Source: Abiotrophia defectiva ATCC 49176 (lineage in GTDB: Bacteria > Bacillota > Bacilli > Lactobacillales > Aerococcaceae). From it: a DNA stretch of 64,000 nucleotides. The notes under the pieces were generated by a model. The model was not told the DNA's origin. It made no database searches and worked only from the letters and a program-made list of their open reading frames with translations. The first letter of the stretch is position 1; each line of letters begins with the position of its first letter. The translations under genes and the position numbers were made by a program. Of the stretch, positions 37,631 to 47,364 are shown one piece after another. The DNA lies in assembly GCF_037041345.1 (NCBI RefSeq), contig NZ_CP146287.1, forward strand, positions 248,001-312,000, given 5' to 3'.

Positions 37631-37817
37631 GTTTTGCCTAGGGCGGGTGGGCTCCAACTTAGTCCTCAGTGCGGGACCGGCTCTAGCCATCCTGCGGATG
37701 GCTTCCGCCTTGCCGATCTATGGTCCCCTAGGTCGCTAAAGCTCCCAGGGGAACTCATACGCTCGGCATCCTTTTGGCACTGAGGGCTAAGCTTGGGCCC
37801 ACCCGCCCCTGGCAAAG
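37631..37817 (+). repeat. Structured intergenic repeat, diverged copy 4
   Basis: The outer arms GTTTTGCCTAGGGCGGGTGG and CCACCCGCCCCTGGCAAAGC pair almost fully. The core keeps GCGGGACCGGCT, GCTTCCGCCTTGC and CATACGC as in copies 1-3, but the outer sequence differs while remaining self-complementary. It lies immediately after a terminator; the rest of the gap to 38015 holds only a promoter-like TATAAT near 37949. Confidence 0.7.
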
Positions 37818-38000
37818 CTCGATTAATAATCTACTGAGATGAATATGCTATCGGATTTCGGTAAATCTTAACAGAAAGTTGAAGGCTGAAAAGCAAGCCT
37901 AGGCCATTTTAAGTAATATATTATCAAGACAGAAAGGCATAAAAGGAGTATAATGAAAGGGTAACCAAGATTCTGAGCCTAGTCTTGGTGGTAAAAATAG

Positions 38001-39779
<1,779 letters not shown>

Positions 39780-39787
39780 GACAAGTC

Positions 39788-39815
39788 GAGGCAGGGGCTA
39801 GACCCTGCCTCTTTT
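39788..39815 (+). terminator. Terminator after the flavoprotein gene
   Basis: GAGGCAGGG and CCCTGCCTC arms around GCTAGA, then TTTT. Confidence 0.88.
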
Positions 39816-39890
39816 GTTGTATTAAGACCACCACCAGCACTTAATACAAGCATAGACTGGCCCCAGTCCCAACAAGCTAGGTAAAAGGTC

Positions 39891-40105
39891 AGCGCCAGTC
39901 CATGGATAGGCAGAACAATGGACTGGCTCGACGAAAATTGGTCAAAAACTGTTAGATAGCCTAGAGAAGGTATCGCCAGTCCATGGATAGGTAGAACAAT
40001 GGACTGGCTCGACGAAAAATGGACAAAAACTGCTAGATAGCCTAGGGAAGGTGTCGCCAGTCCATGGATAGGCAGAACACAATGGACTGGCTCGACGAAA
40101 AAAGG
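39891..40105. repeat. Second tandem palindrome array, 81-bp period, three units
   Basis: Units start at 39894, 39975 and 40056 (GCCAGTCCATGG...). Each has arms GCCAGTCCATGG and CAATGGACTGGC around an ATAGGCAGAACA loop, then a conserved linker CTCGACGAAAA...CAAAAACTG. Period, palindrome-plus-linker design and the CAAAA linker resemble the array at 3528-3960, although the palindrome differs. It fills the gap before rlmCD. Confidence 0.88.
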
Positions 40106-40205
40106 TGGCATATGACTTCCTAAACTAGCCCGCAAGGAGTGGCCACGTCTTTGCCTAGCCTTTGATTCGTGGTATGATAGGAAGGAAAAGCAAAGGAGAC
40201 TGAAG

Positions 40206-41579
40206 ATGGACGCAAAACAAGTATTTAAGAAGAACCAAGTACACCAAGGGCAGGTAGTGGATCTAACTCACGAAGGACAGGGCGTCGTCAAAATTGACGG
40301 CTACGCCTTCTTTGTCGAGGGGGTGATTCCGGGTGAGCAGGTCGCCATTAAGGTACTCAAGGTCGGCAAGTCCTTCGGCTTTGCGCGCCTGGAAGAAATC
40401 CTAAAGTCCAGTCCGGATCGGGTGGAGATTACCGACCCTATCGGCCGTCAGATTGGCACCATGACCTTGCAACATATGGCTTATCCTGCCCAGCTCAAGG
40501 CTAAGCAGGCCCTAGTCAAGCAGGTCTTCAGTCGCCTAGGAAAATTCCCGGAAAGTTTGGAAGTCCGGCCGACTCATGGCATGGACCATCCTTGGCAATA
40601 CCGCAATAAGGCCCAAATCCCGGTGCGGACCGTCAAAGGCCAACTAGAGACCGGCTTCTTCCGTAAGAATAGCCACCAGCTAGTGCCGGTGGAGAATTTC
40701 CATATTCAGGATCCAGCCATCGACCAAGCCATTCTTAAGACGCGAGATATCTTGCGCCAGCTGGGCTATACTGCCTACGACGAGGAGAGTCGCAAGGGCC
40801 AAATTCGCCATATCATCGTCAAGCGCGGCCACTATAGCGGCCAAGTCATGTTAATCCTGGTCGTCAACGGCAAGGGCCTGCCACGAGAAGAACAGTTAGT
40901 GGAAGCCCTGACCGATGCCATTCCTAACCTAGTCAGCCTGGTCCTCAACAGCCATACGCAGGCCAATAATGTCATTATGGGGCCGACCAATCGGCTCTTG
41001 TGGGGCCAGCCGGTCTATCAGGACCAGATGTTGGGGCTAGATTTCTCTATCTCCCCGCATTCCTTCTATCAGGTCAATACCCCTCAGGCCGAAGCCCTCT
41101 ATCGTTATGCCATTGAGGCAGCCGATTTATCTGGCAGTGAGACCGTCCTGGATGCTTACTGCGGGATCGGCACCATCTCCCTGGCCCTAGCCCGTAAAGC
41201 CGGTCAGGTCTATGCCATGGAAATCGTACCAGAAGCCATCGACATGGCGCGGGCCAATGCCGAGGCCAATGGCCTGACCAATGTCACCTTCCAAGCCGGC
41301 AAGGCCGAAGAAGTACTACCAGCTTGGCAGGCAGAAGGCATTGCTTTTGATGTGGCGGTAGTCGATCCACCACGCAAGGGCCTAGACCCTGAATTCGTTA
41401 AGACTCTGATTGAACTGGCGCCAGACAAGATTGTCTATGTGTCCTGCAACCCAGCCACCTGTGCCCGGGACTGCCAGCTCTTGGCCCAGGCAGGCTATGA
41501 GCTTCAGTGGGTGCAGCCGGTTGATTTATTCCCGCAGACCGCGCATGTTGAGGCGGTAAGTTTGCTAGTCAAGGAGTAA
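40206..41579 (+). CDS. rlmCD: 23S rRNA (uracil-C5)-methyltransferase RlmCD, TrmA/RumA family
   Basis: 457 residues: N-terminal TRAM domain (about 12-68, VVDLTHEGQGVVKIDGYAFFVEGVIPGE), then a class I methyltransferase with LDAYCGIGTISLALA, VVDPPRKGLDPE and the catalytic cysteine about C414 in VYVSCNPATCARD. There is no iron-sulfur cluster cysteine set in the front part, as usual in Gram-positive RlmCD, which methylates U747 and U1939. The 3' end of this gene is a known integration hotspot for streptococcal mobile elements, and low-GC accessory DNA begins right after it here. Confidence 0.93.
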   Translation: MDAKQVFKKNQVHQGQVVDLTHEGQGVVKIDGYAFFVEGVIPGEQVAIKVLKVGKSFGFARLEEILKSSPDRVEITDPIGRQIGTMTLQHMAYPAQLKAKQALVKQVFSRLGKFPESLEVRPTHGMDHPWQYRNKAQIPVRTVKGQLETGFFRKNSHQLVPVENFHIQDPAIDQAILKTRDILRQLGYTAYDEESRKGQIRHIIVKRGHYSGQVMLILVVNGKGLPREEQLVEALTDAIPNLVSLVLNSHTQANNVIMGPTNRLLWGQPVYQDQMLGLDFSISPHSFYQVNTPQAEALYRYAIEAADLSGSETVLDAYCGIGTISLALARKAGQVYAMEIVPEAIDMARANAEANGLTNVTFQAGKAEEVLPAWQAEGIAFDVAVVDPPRKGLDPEFVKTLIELAPDKIVYVSCNPATCARDCQLLAQAGYELQWVQPVDLFPQTAHVEAVSLLVKE

Positions 41580-41728
41580 AACGACGAAGATTAGCATTTA
41601 CTTCCGCCCATGCGATAGCTGTCCGTGATTGACAAGTGCTAGCACGCAGACAGAACGGAGATAGCGAACCGCTGAGTGTGTCGCTCTGCTCGTAAAAGCT
41701 TAGAAACCTTTGAACGAAAGGGATAATG

Positions 41729-41754
41729 AAAGCCTTGATTGCAAGGCTTTTTGC
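41729..41754 (+). terminator. Hairpin terminator downstream of rlmCD
   Basis: AAAGCCTTG and CAAGGCTTT arms around ATTG, then TTGC. Confidence 0.7.
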
Positions 41755-42093
41755 TTTATGGTGGGTAAGTATCAGAGTGAGAAAATTTTTGGAATGAGTA
41801 GAAGTGATAGCTAGAAATTATCAGTTTCTATTTCCATTTACCCTGTGGGTACGTGTTTGTTTCCATTGACAAGGAGTTTGTGGGAATAGAAATGTACCCA
41901 CCTTGTTTGAATCAAGTGAAGTGTAGTTGAAGGAAATCTGTTGAAAGCAATACTTCATTTTACCGAATAAGTAATAATTTAGGCAACTTCAAATCGATTA
42001 AAAAAAACTATTTTAAAGGTTAAGAGTAGACAAAAATTGTCCACTCTTTTTTGCAAACTCAATTTATCAATAAATGAAATGAGGGAATGTAAA
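41755..42093. other. AT-rich gap at the start of the accessory region
   Basis: No gene of its own. It contains inverted GTGGGTAC/GTACCCAC (near 41845 and 41893) and a hairpin with AAGAGTAGACA and TGTCCACTCTT arms followed by TTTT (42022-42052), a probable terminator. The base composition drops clearly relative to rlmCD. Confidence 0.5.
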
Positions 42094-42264
42094 ATGAAAT
42101 ATTTTGAGGTTGAGTTAGAAAATCCTGATGAATTTTTAAAACTACAAACAGAAGATTTTGTGAAAGCTAATCGCTTGCTACTAAGGAAGATAATCCAGAG
42201 CGTTACAGTCTATGAAGAAAACTTCGTCATATCCTTTAAATCTGGCATCGAATTGGAAGTATGA
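42094..42264 (+). pseudogene. Possible C-terminal remnant of a serine recombinase
   Basis: 56 residues from the ATG at 42094 (behind GAGGGAATG), ending LLLRKIIQSVTVYEENFVISFKSGIELEV. The pattern of a short helix followed by I-x-x-V-x-V-Y-E-x-x-x-x-I-x-F-K-x-G-x-E-I-E-V is what large serine recombinases have at their extreme C-terminus. No resolvase or recombinase domain is present, so it would be a scar of the element's integrase. Identification is from pattern only. Confidence 0.45.
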
Positions 42265-42286
42265 GTCTCATTCCATAACTTTTATA

Positions 42287-42315
42287 TTGAACATATCATC
42301 TTGTTGTGTTATACT
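42287..42315 (+). promoter_or_regulatory. Promoter of the mef-msr(D) operon
   Basis: TTGAAC, 17-bp spacer, TATACT, 40 bases upstream of the leader peptide start. Confidence 0.8.
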
Positions 42316-42355
42316 ATAAATTGATATAAACAAAGATGTAGGAGGAACCGAAACT

Positions 42356-42382
42356 ATGACAGCCTCAATGCGTTTAAGATAA
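42356..42382 (+). CDS. mef leader peptide MTASMRLR
   Basis: Nine codons including the stop, behind GGAGGAACCGAAACT. The sequence MTASMRLR is the leader known from Mega and Tn1207-type elements, where macrolide-stalled ribosomes on it prevent formation of a terminator and allow mef transcription. The terminator hairpin follows at 42393-42429. Too short for routine gene calling. Confidence 0.92.
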   Translation: MTASMRLR

Positions 42383-42392
42383 GCTGGCAATA

Positions 42393-42429
42393 AAAAAAGC
42401 AGAATCTATACCCGATGATAGGCTTTTTT
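42393..42429 (+). terminator. Attenuator hairpin in the mef leader
   Basis: AAAAAAGC ... GCTTTTTTG with an inner CTAT/ATAG pairing, 11 bases after the leader-peptide stop. This is the regulated terminator of the macrolide-inducible leader. Confidence 0.8.
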
Positions 42430-42543
42430 GTTGTGCTTATTTATACGATATTGAGCATTCATTAGTTACGGTGAGGATATTGGTTATTTAACTATACCTT
42501 TATTTAACTATGTCTTTAATATGAATGTTTCCAAATTGTATGT

Positions 42544-42587
42544 ATGCAGACCAAAAGCCACATTGTGGGGTTTGGCCTGCATTTTTT
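42544..42587 (+). terminator. Second hairpin terminator before mef
   Basis: ATGCAGACCAAA and TTTGGCCTGCAT arms (one bulge) with an AGCCACATTGTGGGG loop, then TTTTT. It lies between the attenuator and mef and may be a second check on read-through. Confidence 0.75.
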
Positions 42588-42649
42588 ATTGCCTAGAATG
42601 CTATTCAAAATAGAAATTCAAGCAAAATAATATGCAGGAGATAATATAA

Positions 42650-43867
42650 ATGGAAAAATACAACAATTGGAAACGAAAATTTTATGCAATATGGGCAGGG
42701 CAAGCAGTATCATTAATCACTAGTGCCATCCTGCAAATGGCGATTATTTTTTACCTTACAGAAAAAACAGGATCTGCGATGGTCTTGTCTATGGCTTCAT
42801 TAGTAGGTTTTTTACCCTATGCGATTTTGGGACCTGCCATTGGTGTGCTAGTGGATCGTCATGATAGGAAGAAGATAATGATTGGTGCCGATTTAATTAT
42901 CGCAGCAGCTGGTGCAGTGCTTGCTATTGTTGCATTCTGTATGGAGCTACCTGTCTGGATGATTATGATAGTATTGTTTATCCGTAGCATTGGAACAGCT
43001 TTTCATACCCCAGCACTCAATGCGGTTACACCACTTTTAGTACCAGAAGAACAGCTAACGAAATGCGCAGGCTATAGTCAGTCTTTGCAGTCTATAAGCT
43101 ATATTGTTAGTCCGGCAGTTGCAGCACTCTTATACTCCGTTTGGGATTTAAATGCTATTATTGCCATCGACGTATTGGGTGCTGTGATTGCATCTATTAC
43201 GGTAGCAATTGTACGTATACCTAAGCTGGGTAATCAAGTGCAAAGTTTAGAACCAAATTTCATAAGGGAGATGAAAGAAGGAGTTGTGGTTCTGAGACAA
43301 AACAAAGGATTGTTTGCCTTATTACTCTTAGGAACACTATATACTTTTGTTTATATGCCAATCAATGCACTATTTCCTTTAATAAGCATGGAACACTTTA
43401 ATGGAACGCCTGTGCATATTTCTATTACGGAAATTTCCTTTGCATTTGGGATGCTAGCAGGAGGCTTATTATTAGGAAGATTAGGGGGCTTCGAAAAGCA
43501 TGTATTACTAATAACAAGTTCATTTTTTATAATGGGGACCAGTTTAGCCGTTTCGGGAATACTTCCTCCAAATGGATTTGTAATATTCGTAGTTTGCTGT
43601 GCAATAATGGGGCTTTCGGTGCCATTTTATAGCGGTGTGCAAACAGCTCTTTTTCAGGAGAAAATTAAGCCTGAATATTTAGGACGTGTATTTTCTTTGA
43701 TCGGAAGTATCATGTCACTTGCTATGCCAATTGGGTTAATTCTTTCTGGATTCTTTGCTGATAAAATCGGTGTAAATCATTGGTTTTTACTATCAGGTAT
43801 TTTAATTATTGGCATTGCTATAGTTTGCCAAATGATAACTGAGGTTAGAAAATTAGATTTAAAATAA
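42650..43867 (+). CDS. mef(A): Macrolide efflux MFS transporter, Mef(A)/Mef(E) class
   Basis: 405 residues, the exact family length, starting MEKYNNWKRKFYAIWAGQAVSLITSAILQMA and ending MITEVRKLDLK. Twelve membrane helices; MFS loop VLVDRHDRKKIMIGAD between helices 2 and 3. It exports 14- and 15-membered macrolides. Several positions in the second half (GGFEKHVLLITSSFF, ILPPNGFVIF) look more like Mef(E) or Mef(I) than Mef(A), so the subclass needs alignment. It is co-transcribed with msr(D), which encodes the ribosome-protection partner. GC is far below the chromosomal neighbours. Confidence 0.95.
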   Translation: MEKYNNWKRKFYAIWAGQAVSLITSAILQMAIIFYLTEKTGSAMVLSMASLVGFLPYAILGPAIGVLVDRHDRKKIMIGADLIIAAAGAVLAIVAFCMELPVWMIMIVLFIRSIGTAFHTPALNAVTPLLVPEEQLTKCAGYSQSLQSISYIVSPAVAALLYSVWDLNAIIAIDVLGAVIASITVAIVRIPKLGNQVQSLEPNFIREMKEGVVVLRQNKGLFALLLLGTLYTFVYMPINALFPLISMEHFNGTPVHISITEISFAFGMLAGGLLLGRLGGFEKHVLLITSSFFIMGTSLAVSGILPPNGFVIFVVCCAIMGLSVPFYSGVQTALFQEKIKPEYLGRVFSLIGSIMSLAMPIGLILSGFFADKIGVNHWFLLSGILIIGIAIVCQMITEVRKLDLK

Positions 43868-43887
43868 ACAATATTGGAGGAATATTT

Positions 43888-43908
43888 ATGTATCTTATTT
43901 TCATGTAA
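43888..43908 (+). CDS. msr(D) leader peptide MYLIFM
   Basis: Seven codons including the stop, behind TTGGAGGAATATTT. MYLIFM is the known MsrDL leader on which erythromycin stalls ribosomes to control msr(D). A GCAGGG...CCCTGC hairpin (43926-43942) and an attenuator-like GCATGCGATTATAGACAGG stretch follow before msr(D). Confidence 0.92.
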   Translation: MYLIFM

Positions 43909-43986
43909 CTCTTCCTGCTAAAATCGCAGGGTTTTCCCTGCATACAAGCAAATGAAAGCATGCGATTATAGACAGGAGGAAATGTT

Positions 43987-45450
43987 ATGGAATTAATATT
44001 AAAAGCAAAAGACATTCGTGTGGAATTCAAAGGACGCGATGTTTTAGATATAAATGAATTAGAAGTATATGATTATGACCGTATTGGTTTAGTAGGAGCA
44101 AATGGTGCTGGAAAAAGCACTTTACTCAGGGTACTTTTAGGAGAATTAACTCCCCCAGGATGTAAAATGAATCGTCTGGGTGAACTTGCCTATATTCCCC
44201 AGTTGGACGAAGTAACTCTGCAGGAGGAAAAAGATTTTGCACTTGTAGGCAAGCTAGGTGTTGAGCAATTAAATATACAGACTATGAGCGGTGGTGAAGA
44301 AACAAGGCTTAAAATAGCACAGGCCTTATCGGCACAGGTTCATGGTATTTTAGCGGATGAACCTACGAGCCATTTAGACCGTGAAGGAATTGATTTTCTA
44401 ATAGGACAGCTAAAATATTTTACAGGTGCACTGTTAGTTATTAGCCATGACCGCTATTTTCTTGATGAAATAGTAGATAAAATATGGGAACTGAAAGATG
44501 GCAAAATCACTGAGTATTGGGGAAACTATTCTGATTATCTTCGTCAGAAAGAGGAAGAACGTAAGAGCCAAGCTGCAGAATACGAACAATTTATTGCGGA
44601 ACGTGCCCGATTGGAAAGGGCTGCGGAGGAAAAGCGAAAACAGGCTCGTAAAATAGAACAGAAGGCAAAAGGTTCTTCAAAGAAAAAAAGTACTGAAGAC
44701 GGAGGGCGTTTAGCTCATCAAAAATCAATAGGAAGTAAGGAAAAAAAGATGTATAATGCTGCTAAAACCCTAGAGCACAGGATTGCGGCCTTAGGAAAAG
44801 TAGAAGCTCCGGAAGGCATTCGCAGAATTCGTTTCAGGCAAAGTAAAGCATTGGAGCTCCATAATCCATACCCTATAGTCGGTGCAGAAATTAATAAAGT
44901 ATTTGGGGATAAGGCTCTGTTTGAAAATGCATCTTTTCAAATTCCGTTAGGAGCAAAAGTGGCGTTAACTGGTGGTAATGGAATCGGAAAAACAACTTTA
45001 ATCCAAATGATCTTAAACCATGAAGAAGGAATTTCTATTTCGCCTAAGGCAAAAATAGGTTACTTTGCACAGAATGGTTACAAGTACAACAGTAATCAGA
45101 ATGTTATGGAGTTTATGCAGAAGGATTGTGACTACAATATATCAGAAATTCGTTCAGTGCTAGCATCTATGGGGTTCAAACAGAACGATATTGGAAAAAG
45201 TTTATCTGTTTTAAGCGGTGGAGAAATTATAAAATTGTTGCTTGCTAAAATGCTCATGGGTAGATATAACATCCTAATAATGGATGAACCCAGTAACTTC
45301 CTTGACATACCAAGTTTAGAGGCTTTGGAAATACTAATGAAGGAGTACACCGGAACTATCGTGTTTATCACCCACGATAAACGATTACTCGAAAATGTAG
45401 CAGATGTAGTTTATGAAATTAGAGATAAGAAAATAAATCTGAAACATTAA
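43987..45450 (+). CDS. msr(D): ABC-F ribosomal protection protein Msr(D)
   Basis: 487 residues, the exact length of Msr(D) (also called Mel). Two ATPase domains without membrane helices: Walker [10 protein letters not shown] and GGNGIGKTT, signatures [12 protein letters not shown] and [12 protein letters not shown], Walker [12 protein letters not shown] and [11 protein letters not shown]. The long basic linker (about 195-265, [15 protein letters not shown]) is the antibiotic-resistance domain that reaches into the peptidyl-transferase centre to dislodge macrolides and ketolides. RBS GACAGGAGGAAATGTT. It forms the inducible mef-msr(D) operon. Confidence 0.97.
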
Positions 45451-45537
45451 ATTTAAGGTAGTCGCTGGTCAGTATAGTCTGTTCTGGTTGGCGACTCCAT
45501 TGTTAAAGAGTATAAAGACTTTAGATTTTATGAATAT

Positions 45538-45576
45538 TAAAAATAGGAACAGTCAATTGAACTGCTCCTATTTTTC
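45538..45576. terminator. Bidirectional terminator between msr(D) and the convergent small genes
   Basis: AAAAATAGGAACAG and CTGCTCCTATTTTT arms around a TCAATTGAA loop; the stem overlaps the stop of the minus-strand gene at 45568. Confidence 0.82.
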
Positions 45577-45867
45577 TGCTAAATATATTGTAGTTTTCTT
45601 ATATGTATAATGATAGATTAGCGGATTCTCATCTACGGTACTTACTTCAAATATGAAGAAGTGATCGCGGTTATCTCTGGACTTTTCCTTATTGAGGACA
45701 AAGTAATTCTTACGTGAAGTCGCCATTGTTTTTAGGATATCATCAGTTAGGAAGGTCAATGGAATATTCATGTTAGAGTAGCGGTAGAAGTCACGTTCAA
45801 AATCTTGGTAGCTCTCGCTATAATAGTCCATTTGTAGGTGATTACGCTGAAACTCAAGCTGATTCAT
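45568..45867 (-). CDS. DUF5960-like small protein of mobile-element type
   Basis: 99 residues from MNQLEFQRNHLQMDYYSES, start chosen because GAGGAGGTGCTCT lies directly before it (the frame opens 8 codons earlier). It resembles the small conserved protein found last in Y-polymerase/YolD operons of streptococcal Tn5252-type elements; I believe DUF5960 but cannot check. Overlaps the YolD-like gene by 14 bases, so translationally coupled. Function unknown. Confidence 0.7.
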   Translation of the reverse strand: MNQLEFQRNHLQMDYYSESYQDFERDFYRYSNMNIPLTFLTDDILKTMATSRKNYFVLNKEKSRDNRDHFFIFEVSTVDENPLIYHYTYKKTTIYLAEK

Positions 45868-46222
45868 AGAGCACCTCCTCGACAAGTTCAATACTAATAA
45901 TGTCTTTTAATTTCAAATTGATGTGACCTGTTGTAGTTTTTATCAAAATGAAATCTTTGGTCAGACTTGGTATTGTTCCAGTGTAGGAAACACGCTTGTT
46001 TTTTTCAATCACTTGAATGCGTGTGCGTAGCTGCCCGGCGTATACTTGACTGAGGAGTAATAATTTCTTCTCTAGTGATAAGTCAGACATGTACGTTACT
46101 TTGTTTGTATCATCAGAGAGTGCTGATGCATGTTCAGATAGGAAAAAGCCCATCCATTTTTGCATCTTTGTATCCTGGTACTCTCTTGCTGATTGAAATG
46201 GTAAATATGAACGGTCAATCAT
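45854..46222 (-). CDS. YolD-like family protein
   Basis: 122 residues: MIDRSYLPFQSAREYQDTKMQKWMGFFLSEH and YTGTIPSLTKDFILIKTTTGHINLKLKDIISIEL match the YolD-like proteins that accompany Y-family polymerases in phages and ICEs. The second half forms a small beta barrel. RBS AAAGGATTTGAT. It lies in a four-gene minus-strand set (polymerase remnant, 111-residue protein, YolD-like, DUF5960-like), the layout in Tn5252 and in Mega. Confidence 0.82.
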   Translation of the reverse strand: MIDRSYLPFQSAREYQDTKMQKWMGFFLSEHASALSDDTNKVTYMSDLSLEKKLLLLSQVYAGQLRTRIQVIEKNKRVSYTGTIPSLTKDFILIKTTTGHINLKLKDIISIELVEEVLYESA

Positions 46223-46234
46223 ATCAAATCCTTT

Positions 46235-46570
46235 CTATGCAGAGGCAAGGGTATTTTTATCAAATTGAATCGTAAAACCTTGAATTCCCCCACCTGTGTA
46301 ACATTCTTTAAAGCGATTGATTACCTCAGTATAGATTATCACAGATGAGCTTGTTGGCTTAATGCTAAATGTAAATTCCAATGGTAATCGGTTTTCAGAT
46401 TTAGCATGTACTAGTCGTATCGATATTTCAGTTGTTTTGAGTTTTCTCTGACGAAGTTTTGAAGTTGCTGTTTCAACGATTCCATGTAAAAATCTTTCAA
46501 GCATTTCAATATCATTACATCCTTTGCTACGGATTTCTGAAAATTGTACTGTATTTTTTTCTTGTTTCAT
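46235..46570 (-). CDS. Conserved hypothetical protein of the Tn5252/Mega Y-polymerase operon
   Basis: 111 residues with no signal or membrane segment, a helical first half (DIEMLERFLHGIVETATSKLRQRK) and a beta-rich second half. I do not know its function. Its ATG overlaps the polymerase stop (ATGA, 46567-46570), so it was translated coupled to the now-broken polymerase gene, and the YolD-like gene follows 12 bases later. Confidence 0.68.
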   Translation of the reverse strand: MKQEKNTVQFSEIRSKGCNDIEMLERFLHGIVETATSKLRQRKLKTTEISIRLVHAKSENRLPLEFTFSIKPTSSSVIIYTEVINRFKECYTGGGIQGFTIQFDKNTLASA

Positions 46571-46997
46571 TTTAATCCCTCCAATCCACCCGCGGAATGA
46601 CCACCGATAAGTTTACTGCGTTCAATATTTCTGGAACCTTCAGTTAGGACGGTTCCTTTTTGTATGGCTAAAAAACCAAACTGTTCTCTGACAACATCAA
46701 TAGCTGTCTGAAGTCTATTATCTTTTTCAATTTGTTCTACATCATCAAAGAGTGATAGTAGAGTATAGCTTTCATCTACGAAGCCACTATAAGATACACC
46801 AATTTGTCTCACTGCACCAGAGGTGTATTTTTTCGGAATAATACAAGTACATGACTCACCATTGTTTTTGGGAGATTTGCGGGTTCAATTTTATTCTGAG
46901 CATTTATAGATTTTTTCATCTCAGTCCTAGAATAGCCAATATGAATAGAAACGACAGTAGTCAATACTAGGGCTACTGTTCCGTTCCACAGTATCAT
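46567..46997 (-). pseudogene. Remnant of a Y-family (UmuC/UvrX-like) DNA polymerase
   Basis: Two frames join into one protein tail: VSIHIGYSRTEMKKSINAQ..VLVLFRK and then KYTSGAVRQIGVSYSGFVDES...GFLAIQKGTVLTEGS, the little-finger/C-terminal part of Tn5252-type UmuC proteins. The frame is lost in an A6 run (plus-strand T6, 46829-46834), and everything before about 46970 (catalytic palm and fingers) is missing. Mega elements carry just such umuC-derived fragments after mef-mel, which supports the element assignment. Confidence 0.75.
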
Positions 46998-47364
46998 TTA
47001 AAAATCATTTTCACACCCTTTCGTCTATTAGTATAGAAGAAAGCTCTCAGCACATGTGGAGACGGTATGTTTGATGTCTAGGGAAGAAAATAAATAGCGA
47101 AAAGTAGCGAATTTATGGGCTTTTTTGAGATTAGGCAATAGCTCATAAAAGTCCGTAATTCTTATATTGAAACATATCTACTGTAAAAACAGTCAGAGGG
47201 TATAGGCTGTGGATTGGATGTCGTGGGTTGCAGCACTAGGATAGATGTTATCTAGGGTGCAAACTCAATTTGAGTGAGTGATTTAGATGTTGTATAATCC
47301 GGCAACTCGACTGTTAGCAATATGGCAAGCAGTGGATTAGATGTTATGGAAGGATGAGTTTTGT
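46998..47364. other. Gap between the Mega-like element and the DUF4238 cassette
   Basis: AT-rich, with no convincing gene or strong hairpin. Short stretches repeat words such as GGATT-AGATGTTAT (GTGGATTAGATGTTATGG at 47333 and GGATAGATGTTATCTAGG near 47240), which may be a partial direct repeat at an element junction. Confidence 0.4.

Larger units (their letters stand above)
42260..47050. mobile_element. Mega-like macrolide resistance element (approximate limits)
   Basis: Gene order mef, msr(D), then Tn5252-like small genes and a umuC remnant in the opposite direction is that of the macrolide efflux genetic assembly (Mega, about 5.5 kb). The uniformly low GC from about 41.7 kb supports foreign origin. 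I could not find terminal repeats or a target duplication, so the limits are approximate; there is no intact recombinase, so the element is not self-mobile here. Confidence 0.7.

Noticed and set aside
41580-41720. tRNA or structured RNA after rlmCD
   Set aside because: GC-rich and hairpin-like, but I could not build a cloverleaf or find an anticodon loop or T-loop consensus.
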